DNA from: Pelagophyceae sp. CCMP2097
Taxonomy: Eukaryota > Sar > Pelagophyceae
DNA length: 57,617 bases
Direction of reading: 5' to 3'
NCBI GenBank assembly: GCA_026770575.1
Contig: MU657216.1
Location: 171,237-228,853 of the forward strand
Shown here piece by piece: positions 10,455 through 20,849 of the stretch; within the stretch, counting starts at the first letter, position 1; the number at the start of each line of letters is the position of its first letter. The translations under genes were made by a program, and so were the position numbers. The notes beneath the pieces were generated by a model. The model was given only the letters and a program-made list of their open reading frames with translations. It was not told where the DNA came from and made no database searches.

Positions 10455-10679
10455 GCCACGGCGTCGACCCGAGCGGCAAAGACCGCCGCCCGGCTGCGCG
10501 ATGCCTGGACCCGGCGGCGAAGTCGCACGCCGGCGACCCTCGAGAAGGCACGGCGGCGCCCACGGCGCAGATGCGCACGCAGATTCGTTTTAAACTTTTC
10601 ACGTTACATGTCTGCCGACCGTGGCGCTTTAAACGCACGCGTTCGCGGGCCGTCACTCGCGCGTTTAAAGCGCGGGGCG

Positions 10680-11186
10680 TCACTTCCCGGCGGCTTCGGC
10701 GGCGGCCTTGGCAGCGGCGGCCTCGTTGGCGGCGGCCTCCTTGGCGATCTTGGCGTTGAGGATGCGGCGATCCCAGATGGCGTTCCTATAGGGATAAGGG
10801 GTCCCAGTTCCTCTATAGACAAGTGTGTCCCGTTCCTCGAGTCTTCAGATTGGGTTCCTCGAGTCCTTCGGCTGGCGGGGCGCGTCCCAAGGCTCTCGAC
10901 CGCGCCGCGCTCTGCGCCCGGGGCGGAGTCGGCGGTAAGCCGCGGACGCGGGTTCACGCCGGCGGATGGCTTCTTTTTTGTGATGCAAACACTCCACGTA
11001 GTCCTCCCTGAACGGCCGGCACTCCTCCTTCGTCGGCGCCTCGACCATGCCTGCGCAGGGTGGTGCGACGGCGAGGGGCGCAAGAGTATGGGCCTTTCCA
11101 GAGGGCATAGACTTGCAGGTCCGGAACGCCATCCAGAACTTGTAACAACGCCCCTCGCCGCCCCACGCCCCAAAGCCCGACGTCAT
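10680..11186 (-). CDS. NDUFS5: NADH dehydrogenase (complex I) subunit NDUFS5-like
   Basis: This is a small accessory subunit of mitochondrial complex I, located in the intermembrane space. The start at 11184-11186 gives MTSGFGAWGGEGRCYKFWMA. It is followed by FRTCK...APTKEECRPFREDYVECLHHKKEAI, the twin CX9C-type Cys pattern and the ECLHHKKE signature of the 15-kDa subunit. The second exon encodes NAIWDRRILNAKIAKEAAAN and an Ala/Lys/Glu helix ending in AAGK. An intron at 10786-10959 with a GCGTGA donor joins the exons in frame (RR|NAIWDRR). The N-terminal half has an Ala/Pro insertion (KAHTLAPLAVAPPCAGM) between the Cys motifs that is longer than in plant or animal homologues. Confidence 0.8.
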
Positions 11187-11373
11187 GCTGCTGCCCTCGC
11201 GCCCTCCGAGTCGAGTGTTCGCCCGGGGGAAACATCGCAGAAGGATCGGAGAGGGGTCGGAATGTTTTCGACCGGGTGCGGTTCCCGTGGTCCAAAAAAA
11301 AAAACAGATCGGAAGCGCGGATTTTCGAAGGATATCGATGAGGGGTTGCGAAAAAAGTAAGAATTTGGGTATC

Positions 11374-11481
11374 TTTTGACGGCAAGGGTGCCCGTTGTCA
11401 CGGACTTCGGGGATCGCGAGAGGAGGCTGGGCTCTACCTCGATCCGTCGCCCGTGACAACGGGCACCCTTGCAGTCAAAAG
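11374..11481. repeat. foldback element with 30-bp inverted repeats
   Basis: The left arm, 11374-11403, and the right arm, 11451-11480, are reverse complements over 30 bp with a single mismatch. The arm core (caagggtgcccgttgtcacg) itself contains a small palindrome, cccgt...acggg. The 47-bp spacer is not coding. The whole unit could form a long hairpin in DNA or RNA. Confidence 0.75.
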
Positions 11482-11627
11482 TTATGCGATCTCAAAGTTG
11501 GCCTTTTCTCGAACTTTGGCAACCTGTAGCTCAGCTCTGCAAGCAGCTTTATAGTCACAGACTGGAGCGTTCGAAAGAGGAGGTTAAGGGCTCTCTCCAT
11601 ATCCGTCGCCCGTGACAACGGGCACCC
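11420..11627 (+). repeat. direct repeat of the foldback arm
   Basis: A 27-bp block beginning atccgtcgcccgtgacaac occurs at 11442-11468 and again at 11601-11627. Each copy is preceded by similar gaggagg...ggctct sequence, so about 50 bp is duplicated in direct orientation. With the inverted arm at 11374, this makes three copies of the same core in 250 bp. Confidence 0.7.
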
Positions 11628-11762
11628 CCGGAGAGCTGAGGTACTGGCCACCAAAGACCGACTAATCTCAAATTTCCGGAAACTTTCCTCTTTTGGACTT
11701 GGAATTGTCAATAAGCCATCTTTTAAGAATTTATCAAGTCTAAAATGGGGCCTTAAGTCCAC

Positions 11763-12222
11763 TACAGGGTGAATCCGTCAATAAGATAGTGGATTTATCT
11801 TAAGGCAAAGGCGGTCTCTGACGCCAGTCGCTTATTTTTTAAGAAGGCGAAAGGCGCTGGCGGGCCGACGTTATCTTAAAAAAAGGCGCTTTTTCCGCCG
11901 AGGCGCGTGGTGGTTGCGTCGACCCTGGGCCGGGTGGCAGAGGCGGCAAACTTCTTCTTCTCTGGGCGGCGAGGGGGCGTCGCACGCGCAGCCTCTGGGG
12001 GCACTTGCCGCCCAGTACTGGAGTGGCGACACGCAGGTAAAGGCGCTTGAACTTTATTGCCATATTTGTCGCCCAAGGGCGGCTGAAGACGGTCCTCAAG
12101 GCCGATTATCTTATATTTTAAGAAGGCAAAGGCGACCGGCACCGTCGATTCGCTTACGCTTTAAGATCCCAAAGGCAACGGGTTGCCTTTGGCTACTATC
12201 TTATTGACGGATTCACCCTGTA
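11763..12222. mobile_element. MITE-like element with 27-bp terminal inverted repeats and TA duplication
   Basis: The termini at 11764-11790 and 12195-12221 are perfect reverse complements over 27 bp (left end begins acagggtgaatccgtcaata). The symmetry continues one base outward on each side (11763 and 12222), consistent with a TA dinucleotide duplicated on insertion. The 460-bp interior has no credible coding frame and is full of aaggc(a/g)aaggcg-type motifs and ttaag tracts, unlike the surrounding GC-rich DNA. Terminal repeats, small size and TA site duplication fit a non-autonomous DNA transposon (Tc1/mariner or similar). The superfamily is not proven. Confidence 0.8.
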
Positions 12223-12422
12223 CGGAGGGCGAACGGACCCAATCCTTTTCGGAACGGCTATCAAAAACATTGGGCGCGCATCCCTCCTGAAGCGCGGGGC
12301 GTTGCGACGCGACGCCGCCTGCAGCGGCGTCCGCGGTTCGGCGCGGGGCCCGGGGCGTCCTGTTCTGATCTCGCGGCCGTCCTCAACTCGGCTCGGCCGG
12401 CTCGCGAAGGGGGGGCGGGCTG

Positions 12423-15051
12423 ATGGCGCGGCCCGTAGAGCCTGCGCCGTTCCGCGCGGCGAAGAAGGGTCCGGACGAGGCGGATCCTTGGGGTGTCACC
12501 GATTTCGTCGGAAAGTACCACGCCCACTCCATCCGCGCATCGCGGCCGATTCCGGGGTCGGCGGTTAAATACGATAATCTCCGAATCGACGCCAAGAAGC
12601 GAACGTGCGTGCCCCCGCTCTCGAAGCCTCTGTGAAATGTAAACAGTGTGAAATGTAAATAGGTCTGCGAAGCTGGAAGACCAGATCCTGGAGATCCAGG
12701 CGAGGCACTTGTCGAATGTGAAGACGCGCGGGCAGAACGAGTCTTTCGAGCTGCGCGCGATCATCGAGAAAAAGGTCGGGTCGACTTTAGCGAGGGCGCA
12801 AAAGGTCCTCGACGAGACAGAGGTTGAAGCCGCCAAGATCGCGTTAGAACAAACTTCTGCGGAGGCGCCCGACGCGGCGTTGCTGTTAGCCCAGGCCGAG
12901 AAACGCAAACGCGGCGAGAAACAGGCTCCGAAGGGCGACGGCGAGATCGAGGGTGAGCAGGATGTCGCCTACGACTGCTTTGGCGCCGCCGCGGCACAGG
13001 TCGCCGTGGACGCGGCCATTGCGGCGGAGCAGCTGCGTTTGGAGGACTCCAAGTTTTGGTGGTGTATTGAGCACGGCGACTCCGCCGGCATTTCCCGAAT
13101 GTGCGGCGGCGGCTACGACCGCGTCGACGTGCCGCGCGAGAGCGATTTCGGGTTGGCGCTGCACTTTGCGGCGCGCGTCGGCGACGTGGCCGTGCTGCGC
13201 GAACTTTTAGCTTTTGGCGCCAACCCGGACTTGCGCAACCACTTGGGCGAGGCGGCGATGCTGAAGTGCTGGTCGTTTTGGGCGCCGAATCATGCGAAAG
13301 CGCGCTCTTCTCTCAAGGACGATGCGATGAAGCAGTCTGCTTTAGACGATGAGAAAAAGACGGTAGCCATGCTGACGTCTTTATTGGCGCACGGCGCCGA
13401 CGCCAACGCGCAGCGGTCGGACCGCTCGACGGCGATGCACGACGCGGCGAAGAAGGGGCCCGTTTTCGCTGTGAAAGTGTTATTACATTATAAGGGGAAC
13501 CACCACGCTCCAAATGTTTCTGGCGAGTCTGCTTTAGACATCGCGCAGGCCCAGCTGGACAACTTCGAAAGGGAAGCTCTCAAAAAGCTGCCCGCGTTTG
13601 CGCCGAGGAGGCCGTCTTCAAAAGTGCCCAAAGGGGCTCTACTGCGAGATGCCGACCCTCTCGCGCCGAAACCGGAAAAGGGCTCCGTCGGCGGTGAAAG
13701 GCTGGAGACTTTACGGCTTTTCAGGCTGTGGGGGGTTTTAAAGGCGGAGCAGAAGCACGATGAATTCGCTGCTGAGTGGGACGACTGGATGCGCCTCGGC
13801 CTCTCCCGAGACTTGCGAGAGTCCGACTCGGCCGCCCGAGTCATCGAAAACGTCCAGCTCGATACGTGCCGCGACGCGCTGGAACACTCGCAAAAGCTGC
13901 GGCGATTTGGGGCGCCTTTCTTTTCATACGACGCCGCGAAAAGGACTCTCGCCTGCGCGAAGAAGGACGACGGTTTCAAAGCACGCGACGTTTTAAAGCA
14001 AATCCAAGACGACCCGAATTCGCTCCTCTTCTCCGCGCAGCAGGCTCTGCGCAGACGGCCGCTCCTGGAAGAGGACGAAGACGAAGCGTCACAGACGGAC
14101 GAAGCGTCGCAGACGGACGAAGCGTCGGCGACGCCGTCGCTGGGCTACACGGCGATGAACAAAAACTACAACTACAAGCGCCGATTCACCAAGCTGCCCG
14201 TGGCCTCCGAGGAGAAGACGCTGAGCCTGCCTTTAGATGACTACCTCCTACGGAAAGTGGCCGCGGCGAGCTGCGGCTTTCGCGAGGTGCGCGGCGACCG
14301 GCCCGCGTTTTCGGCGGAGCGCGACGCGGCTACCAAACGCGTCGAGGACCGCGCCGCGTCGAAGAGGCGAGACGACCGATTGGGCAAGCAGAAGATGGTC
14401 GACGTGCTGAAAACCGCCGGCGATGCTTCCGACGACCCGGCCTTCCAAGCCCGGGCGATGCAGCTGGAAGCTCTGAAGAACGAGGCGGGCTTGCGGCTGC
14501 GGCGGCGCACGGCGGCGCGGGCGGTCATGGCCGACGCCGTCGACCCCGGCGCGCTCGTGCGCTCTGCTGCGTGCTCGGCTTTGCTCAAGCCGACGCGCGA
14601 GGCGGCCGTCTCCGAAGTCGGCGGCACGCACATCAACGCCGCGGATAAGTCGCTCGCCGTGCTGAAAGCGTACGGCGAGCGCACGGCTTCCGTGGCGGCG
14701 TCTCAGGCGGCCCCGTCGCAAGTTCTGGGTCTTCAAAAAGGCGCGGCGCGGCGCGCGGAGGCGGCGCGCGGCCGCAAGGCGAACCCGCCGGCGCTGCTGC
14801 CGCCGCCGGCGAGAAAGCCGGGCGTGGCTGACCACGCTTTGGGCAGGCTGCCTCTGACGCAAAAGGACCGCGAGCACAGAGGCTTCCCGTGGACGCACAT
14901 TTCCGACAATCCCGGCGCCATCGACCGGACGCCCGACTTTGCGCAGAACGACCTAGCCAGGAACGTGGCCATCGATTCGTTCACGCGCTTTGCCTGCGAC
15001 ATCCAGCAGCAAAAGCGCGGAGAAGCGCCGCCGGAGCTCATGGACTGGTGA
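12423..15051 (+). CDS. ankyrin-repeat protein, unknown role
   Basis: Exon 1 (12423-12631) encodes MARPVEPAPFRAAKKGPDEA and DPWGVTDFVGKYHAHSI. It ends in the stop codon of a ctg tga context unless a 31-nt intron (12632-12662) is removed. That intron joins KP(L) to SAKLEDQILEIQARHL, after which the frame is open to the stop at 15051. An N-terminal helical region is followed by ankyrin repeats at about 13150-13560 (ALHFAARVGDVAVLRELLAF, GANPDLRNHLGEAAM, HGADANAQRSDRSTAMHDAA, VSGESALDIAQAQL). A long charged region contains a TDEASQ triplicate at 14090-14130. The C-terminus (LPLTQKDREHRGFPWTHISD) looks structured. About 860 residues. The ankyrin part implies protein binding. No enzyme domain is seen. 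Confidence 0.75.
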
Positions 15052-15354
15052 AAACTTTGCCGTGTTGTGTAATATGCGTGTGTTGTGCCCTCGACAAGCG
15101 CTCAGACCGGCCCCAGAGATGCGCGCCCCGACAAGGGTCCCTCCCAGGAAATACTCTGGGAATGGTATTTCCGAGTAAAGATCTGCAACTCTCTCTCGAT
15201 CGTTCACAGCCATGGGATTTTTTTGCCCGGGTTTCTCACTCGTCGAAGAATTCGACTAGGAATTCCTATCTAAATTGATATAGGATTTTTACAATTATTG
15301 TATTCTGACGTCTTCGAGAGATTTCTTTGATCTCAGTCGAATCTCTCCGGCACC
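15052..15354. other. intergenic, nothing recognised
   Basis: 303 bp between the ankyrin gene and the next start. The last 100 bp are AT-richer than the surroundings (15250-15310), perhaps promoter sequence. At 15255-15266 there is a partial match to the palindrome found at 42761. Confidence 0.35.
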
Positions 15355-17049
15355 ATGGCGTCGCGCGCGCTCGCTTTCGCGCTCCTGGCTTCGTCGGTAT
15401 CGGCGAAGAAGCCCAAGGCGTCGGAGGAGGTCCGTTGTGAAGTCGACTCTTCGATTCTGAACTCTGGCAATTTCGCGACTGTCACCGTGGACATCGGCGG
15501 CAACCTCCTCGCGCCTCTGTGCGGGAAGAACCGCGGCGTCATGGTCGTCCAGGGCGAAGGCGGCCAGTACGGCTGCGCCAAGTTCCCGCCGTCGTGGGGC
15601 GTGAAAGACGCAAACGACATCATGGCCCTGTATGCGGTGGGTAACCTCACCGCGAGCCAAGCCCTCGGCCTCTACGGCATGTTCGTCGAGGCCGTCTACG
15701 AGACGACGCCGCTCAAGAGCAACGACGCGCACGCCTGCGACGCAAACGGCCTGCTCACGCTGACGGGAGCCTCGTGCGGCGACGACCAAGAGCGGCCGTT
15801 TTCGGCGCAGCTCCTCGGCGAACCCATCCGCGCCGCCACGGCGGCGGGGCTCTTCGACGGCGTCGAGTACACGTACACGGATTTCCAGGACATGGCGCGC
15901 GTCGGCTTAAACTCCGTGCAGCTGCCGGTGCCCGTCTCCGCGCTCGGCGGGTCCGCTCTCCTCGACGCCGCCGTCGAGAACGCTGTCGCCGCGGGCCTCG
16001 CAATCGTGCTCCAGGTGCAGGGCGCCGTCGACGCTACGGATGCGCAGGCGGCGGTGGACTACGCTTCCAAGGCGTCTTCGCTCGGCGCGACGGTGCTACT
16101 GATCGACGCCGACGTCGGCTCCCTGTCGACGCTCCCGACGCCGACGGCGCCGACGGTGTGGATGCAAAATTTGGCGACGGCGGCTTCGATTGAGCAGTTC
16201 GAAGCGACGGACGGCCGCTACGCCAGCATTCCTTTTACGCACACGGCGAACATGGTCGATGTCGCATCTTCCACCGCGTCCGAGGACCGTGCCAAGATGG
16301 TGTACCACGAGGCCATCACCTGCGGCAACGCCGCGTTCCTGCGCTTCGCGCAGTGCCGCAAGGGCACGGACGTCTTTGTCGGGGACGTGACGCTCGCCAT
16401 CGACAACTGCGCCTCCGCCGCCTCGTCGACGTCGACGTCCGACCTGCCCATCTTCGGCGACCAGTGCGACCGCATGCAGGACCGCGACGGCTCGCCGTGG
16501 TGCGTCTTCTTTTCGTGTTAATGGCTGTGAAAACGTCGAACGCGCGGCCGCAGGTGGAAGGCGCACGCCAAGTCCTTCTCGGCGCGCCAGCTCGAGACGT
16601 ACGAGCGCGGCCTCGGCTGGGCCTGGGCCTGGAAGCTTTCTTCGGCGGCGGAAAAGGCGCTGCCGCCGCGCGCTTTGCAGGAGGTTTCTCTGCGCGCGGC
16701 TTTGAAGGCCAAGCTCGTCACCCTCGGGTCGGAGAAAAACGTCTGCCTCTTCGCCCCGCCGCAGGACTGGGCCCTCGGCGATTCTACGCTGGCGCCGACG
16801 CCCGCGCCCATCCCGCCGACGATGCCGCCGACGCCGCCGCCGGCGCCGTCGCCGACTTGTGCTTCCGAAGAGCACCTCCGCATGCCGTCACTCGTCGTCG
16901 AGAAGGACTGCTCGCGCACGCGCGCCATGGTCGAGGACGGCACCGCCGGGGCTCTGATCATGCTGGCCGTGCTCGCGTTTGCCTACACGGTGCTCTCGCA
17001 GCGCACGCCGCCGCGCGCCGGCGCCGGCTACTCGGCAGTCCAGGCCTAA
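15355..17049 (+). CDS. GH5-like (exo-1,3-beta-glucanase-related) membrane-anchored protein
   Basis: A signal peptide (MASRALAFALLASSVSA) opens a secreted domain. EYTYTDFQDMARVGLNSVQL resembles the GH5 exo-glucanase block before the barrel strand usually written NHVRIP. The last barrel part, YERGLGWAWAWKLSS, resembles the GWAFWTWK strand. The two are joined by an intron at 16500-16553 that splits a Trp codon. Where the catalytic NEP motif would be expected (after the LAIVLQVQG strand) I see TVLLIDADVG instead, so the acid/base Glu seems to be missing. A Pro/Thr-rich stalk (TPAPIPPTMPPTPPPAP) leads to a transmembrane segment (AGALIMLAVLAFAYTVL) and a short tail. It may be an inactive glucan-binding cell-surface protein. 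Laminarin or cell-wall beta-1,3-glucan is the likely ligand by family. Confidence 0.5.
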
Positions 17050-17272
17050 GCGGCCCACAAGAGCGCGGCTCGTAAGCCAGATGATCCGTTTGCTTGCAGC
17101 GAGGGAGGCATGGATCCTATGCACTTGCGGCGAGGGGCGAGGGGCGAGGACGGCGGGAGATCTCCCGGGTCATCCGATCCGCGGCCGCGGCCGCCGAGAA
17201 TTTTCTCCTCTTCGGCGATCGTTTCGAGAATCCGAGTAGTAGGTCCCGAAGACCGCCACCCCGCCCCGCACG

Positions 17273-18368
17273 ATGCTCCGCGCCGCCCAGCATCGCCACG
17301 CGTCGGTCGCGCGCCGCTCGCTCTTTACGCTGCCGGCGCTGCCCTACGCCTACTCGGCGCTCGAGCCCGTCATCAGCGGGCAGATCATGGCGCGTCACTT
17401 TTTGGAGTGTCACTTCTCTCATGTGTCGTTTTTGGGCGACTTCCGATGGCCTCGATCGAATGATTGCCGACCATTCCGTCTGGGATCGTAGGAGATCCAC
17501 CACTCGAAGCACCACAACGCGTATGTCACGAACCTCAACGTCGCGCACGAGAAGCTCGCCGCCGCGGTGCGCCCTTTCGACGATGCGCGACGATGAGAGA
17601 TACGCTCACGGAGCGCCGGTGGGCTCGGAGAGCAACATGTCTCGTCGATACGTCTTCGAAACGCCTGATTTTCGCGCCAGGTCGCGGCCGACGACGTCTC
17701 CGGCATGATCGCCGCGCACTCGGCCGTCAAGTTCAACGGCGGCGGCCACCTCAACCACTCCATCTTCTGGGCCAATCTCGCCCCGCCCAAGGACGGCGGT
17801 GCGTTTAGGCGGGACGCGAGGGCAAAAGGCCTTTTTGACGCTTTTGCTAGGCGGCGCGCCGCCGACGGGCGACCTGGCGAAGATGATCGACGCGCAGTTC
17901 GGGTCGCTGGCAAACATGCAGACCAAGCTGTCGGCGTCGACTGTGGCCGTCCAGGGCTCGGGCTGGGGCTGGCTGGGCTACGACAAGACGTCGGGCAAGC
18001 TCGCGCTGGCGACGTGCGCCAACCAGGACCCGCTCGAGGGGACGACGGGCCTTGTCCCGCTCTTCGGCATCGACGTCTGGGAGCGCGCGCCGGCGCCGCC
18101 GTCGATGGATGCCGTTAATTGAATGCCGTGCAACGAACGGAGGCACCCGCGACTCGGATTCCGTCACCCTTTGCGCGCGCAGGCACGCGTACTACCTCGA
18201 CTACAAGAACGTGCGCCCGGACTACGTCAAGGCCATCTGGGGCCTCGCGCACGCTTGCCGGCGTCTCGCGTCCGCTCGCCGTTTGTTTCCTCGAGCAAAA
18301 AGCGCACTTTCGCAATTCGTAGCAACTGGACCGACGTCGCTGCGCGCCTCGCGGCCGCCCAGAAGTAA
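17273..18368 (+). CDS. superoxide dismutase, Mn/Fe family
   Basis: It converts superoxide to hydrogen peroxide and oxygen, probably in an organelle, since the Arg/Ala-rich N-terminus ([16 protein letters not shown]) looks like a targeting peptide. The family order is intact across several exons: [21 protein letters not shown], then [14 protein letters not shown] (metal His), [16 protein letters not shown] (metal His), [20 protein letters not shown], then [31 protein letters not shown] with the metal Asp and His. The last exon is [14 protein letters not shown]. The join between VWE and HAYYL needs an intron at 18084-18182 with a GCGCGC donor. The intron before the final exon is not resolved exactly. 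The motif [11 protein letters not shown] fits either metal, so Mn versus Fe cannot be decided safely. Confidence 0.88.
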
Positions 18369-18696
18369 GAAGCGCACGAGACGGCGGCGCATCGAGCCGC
18401 GGCGGCGGCGACGGCGATCGCAACGCAGTGCCGAGCCGTATGCAAAGGACGCCATGAGCTCCCGAACCGTAAACTGGCCTCATAGAACTCGCCTCCCCCC
18501 GGGCCACCTATTCCTTTACGGGGCCTCTGCGTGGCGTGCTCCCGGTCGACCGGTACCGTTCGCATCAAACCCAGCGCGTCGTATCGCCAAAATAAAGTGC
18601 CGTTGAACGCCTCGGAGGACCCGCACCGATGGACCTTTCGAATGAAAATCGGAGATAGCATCGCTCACTTGCGACTTCAGATCCCCCAACTCCAAG
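18369..18696. other. intergenic, nothing recognised
   Basis: 328 bp between SOD and the L37 start, presumably holding the SOD 3' UTR and the L37 promoter. No repeat or RNA gene was recognised. Confidence 0.4.
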
Positions 18697-19306
18697 ATGG
18701 TGCGTCTCGCAGCGTGGCGCAGGGCCGACGCGGCAGGTCCGGGTTGCCGTGCACCGTCGCGCGGCGTAGCGACGGCCGGGACCCCGGACCTGCCGCTCTC
18801 TGGGGCTTCGAGGGGCGCCTCGGAGGCCCCGCCTCGGCCGCGGTCCAGACGTCTGACTTTGCTTTTCCCTTTGTAGACGAAGGGTACCTCCAGTTTCGGT
18901 AAGCGCCACAGCAAGTCGCACACGACTTGCCGGCGCTGCGGCAAGGTCTCGTTCCACCTGCAGAAGAAGGTGTGCGCGTCGTGCGGCTACCCCGGCGCCA
19001 AGATGCGTCGATGTGAGTCTACTGCCGCATTGCTCTGCGCGGCGCACCCGCCGGTCGCACGCACGCCGCGCGACACCGCGCGCCTGCCGAGACAGCGCTC
19101 CCGATGCATCCCGCTGCTCCCCGACGTCCCGCCGCTGACCGTCGCCTCCCCGCACAGTCAACTGGTCGGCCAAGGGCCTGCGCCGCCGCACGCAGGGCAC
19201 GGGCCGCATGGCCTACATGAAGGACATGCCGCGCAAGTTCAAGAACGGCTTCCGCGAGGGCGTGCAGGCCAAGCCCAAGGCGTCGGCGCGCGCGCCGCAG
19301 CAATAA
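18697..19306 (+). CDS. RPL37: 60S ribosomal protein L37 (eL37)
   Basis: This is a structural protein of the large ribosomal subunit with a C4 zinc ribbon. Three exons. The first is only the ATG at 18697-18699, followed by an intron at 18700-18876. Exon 2 (18877-19012) gives [20 protein letters not shown] then [19 protein letters not shown] and GAKMRR, with the four Cys of the zinc site. The intron at 19013-19157 splits a Phe codon. Exon 3 gives [20 protein letters not shown] and a basic tail, stopping at 19304-19306. About 92 residues, the usual length. An intron directly after the start codon is common in ribosomal protein genes and may carry regulatory elements. Confidence 0.95.
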
Positions 19307-19570
19307 GAAAAAAATCCCCCCTCCGTAACATAATCCTGTGTTCCCCCATCAAAGGTCGCCGCAGAGGGTACCTCGGGGGCGCGTGGGCACTCGGGGAGGC
19401 AGTCCTCACGCCGGTTGGCGCGATGAATCGCCTCTTAACGGCTTCTTGCTCAACGGCACTCCCGAACCTTCCAGAAGGGTCCTCTTTGGCCACGATGGAG
19501 GCCCCGACTTGAGCGCGTGCGTCTCCATCGGGCGCCGTCTGCGCCGCCGACATCCGTCTGCGCCGCCGGC

Positions 19571-19771
19571 ATGAGCGCGCAGGGCAAGAACGGCGATGTT
19601 GTGAATTCCGCGACGTTGCTGAAGATCGAATGCGACATTCAGAGGCTGGAGCTGGACCTGGCCATGTACAAGGCCGCGACAAAAAAGAGCGCTGCCTGCG
19701 ACACGTGCGTACCGACGTTTATGCACAGTCGATCGCCGGAGACGGACCATCTCAGGATCGACGGACAATAG
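19571..19771 (+). CDS. small open frame, unknown
   Basis: A 66-residue frame starts MSAQGKNGDVVNSATLLKIE, with a short amphipathic helix (CDIQRLELDLAMYKAATKK) and two Cys near the end. No family is recognised. It is less GC-biased than neighbouring chance frames, which is the only reason to list it. It could be the first exon of a longer gene, or not a gene. Confidence 0.25.
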   Translation: MSAQGKNGDVVNSATLLKIECDIQRLELDLAMYKAATKKSAACDTCVPTFMHSRSPETDHLRIDGQ

Positions 19772-20849
19772 GATCGTTTCGCACATCGAAGAGAACCAAT
19801 CTTCAGACCCGTTCTCCGCCGACTTTAACAGGCCAAACCCCTGGCACACCAAAACGAAAAACTGCTGTGAGCCACGTATGAAAGCCTGCGACGCGCGGAC
19901 GCGGGAGAGGCCCGCCCGTGGAGAAGGCGTGCGAACACTAATCTCAAAAGCGAACCTCCAGTGCTCAAAAGCGAACCTCCAGTGCGACGCAAACGTCTCT
20001 AGGCGCGATATCTTGACGGTGCTCGGGCGCGCGCATTGCGGGAGCACGCCTCGGCACATCGTTTTGAGCCCTCGCGGCGCCGCGGCCGCGCCTGCCCGGG
20101 CCCGTCCTGTAAATCATTAAGGGACCGCCGGGCCGACCGGGCCGGCTCCTCCGCAGCCGCGCCCCGAGTCGCCGCATCACGCCCGAATTTAAGACGCCAG
20201 CGAGCACGTTCTGTAAATCTTAAAACGCCAGTGAGCACGCGGCTCCCGTCGCTCCTTCCGCGGAGACTTTGAACGGGGCGCTCCAGGTGGGGGTGTGAAT
20301 GCCGGATTCAGGACCATCCTGCGCGCGCCTCCGGCGTCGCGCAGCGCGGGGCTCGCCTTCCAACCATTCCGTGTCGCACGCCTCGTTTGTTCTCTCACGC
20401 GACTCGGGGCAGCGCATGCGGCAAAGCGTTGCGGTGGTCGTCAGTCGTCAGTCGATACGAGCCGTACGAGTCGACGCATACCGTGCATACGGTCCGTGCG
20501 AGCCTCCCTCCGTCAGGCCGCCCGGAGCGTCGAGGACTCGAGGTGGCGTCCGTCAAACGGCTTCCGTCGCACAACTTCCGCGTCGCCGGCCGCGTACCGC
20601 CTCGCGTCTATGTTTTGAGTCGTGGAGGATTGTAGAGAGTCGTAGAGGGCCGTAGAGGGCTGTGTAGGTTGCAGGACCGTATACCCAAGGTCACATAGGA
20701 CCGCATGGGGTCCTATAGGACCAATGTCCAGGACCGTCGTATAGCATCGTACACTGCGATCCAGCGCGGGCCTTGCTCAGTTGTGGCGCGATTGATGAGC
20801 GGACGGGGCGTCTCCGACGGCCGAAGACGCGACGCCGAGGATCGATACG
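19772..20849. other. 1.1-kb intergenic region with short repeats
   Basis: No gene was recognised. A 20-bp unit, ctcaaaagcgaacctccagt, is repeated in tandem at about 19943-19982. The motif ac(g)ccag(c/t)gagcacg occurs twice near 20195-20240. Around 20625-20745 there are runs of related short motifs (gtcgtagaggg-like and aggaccg-like), again tandem and imperfect. The stretch could hold regulatory DNA for the gene at 20850. Confidence 0.45.
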
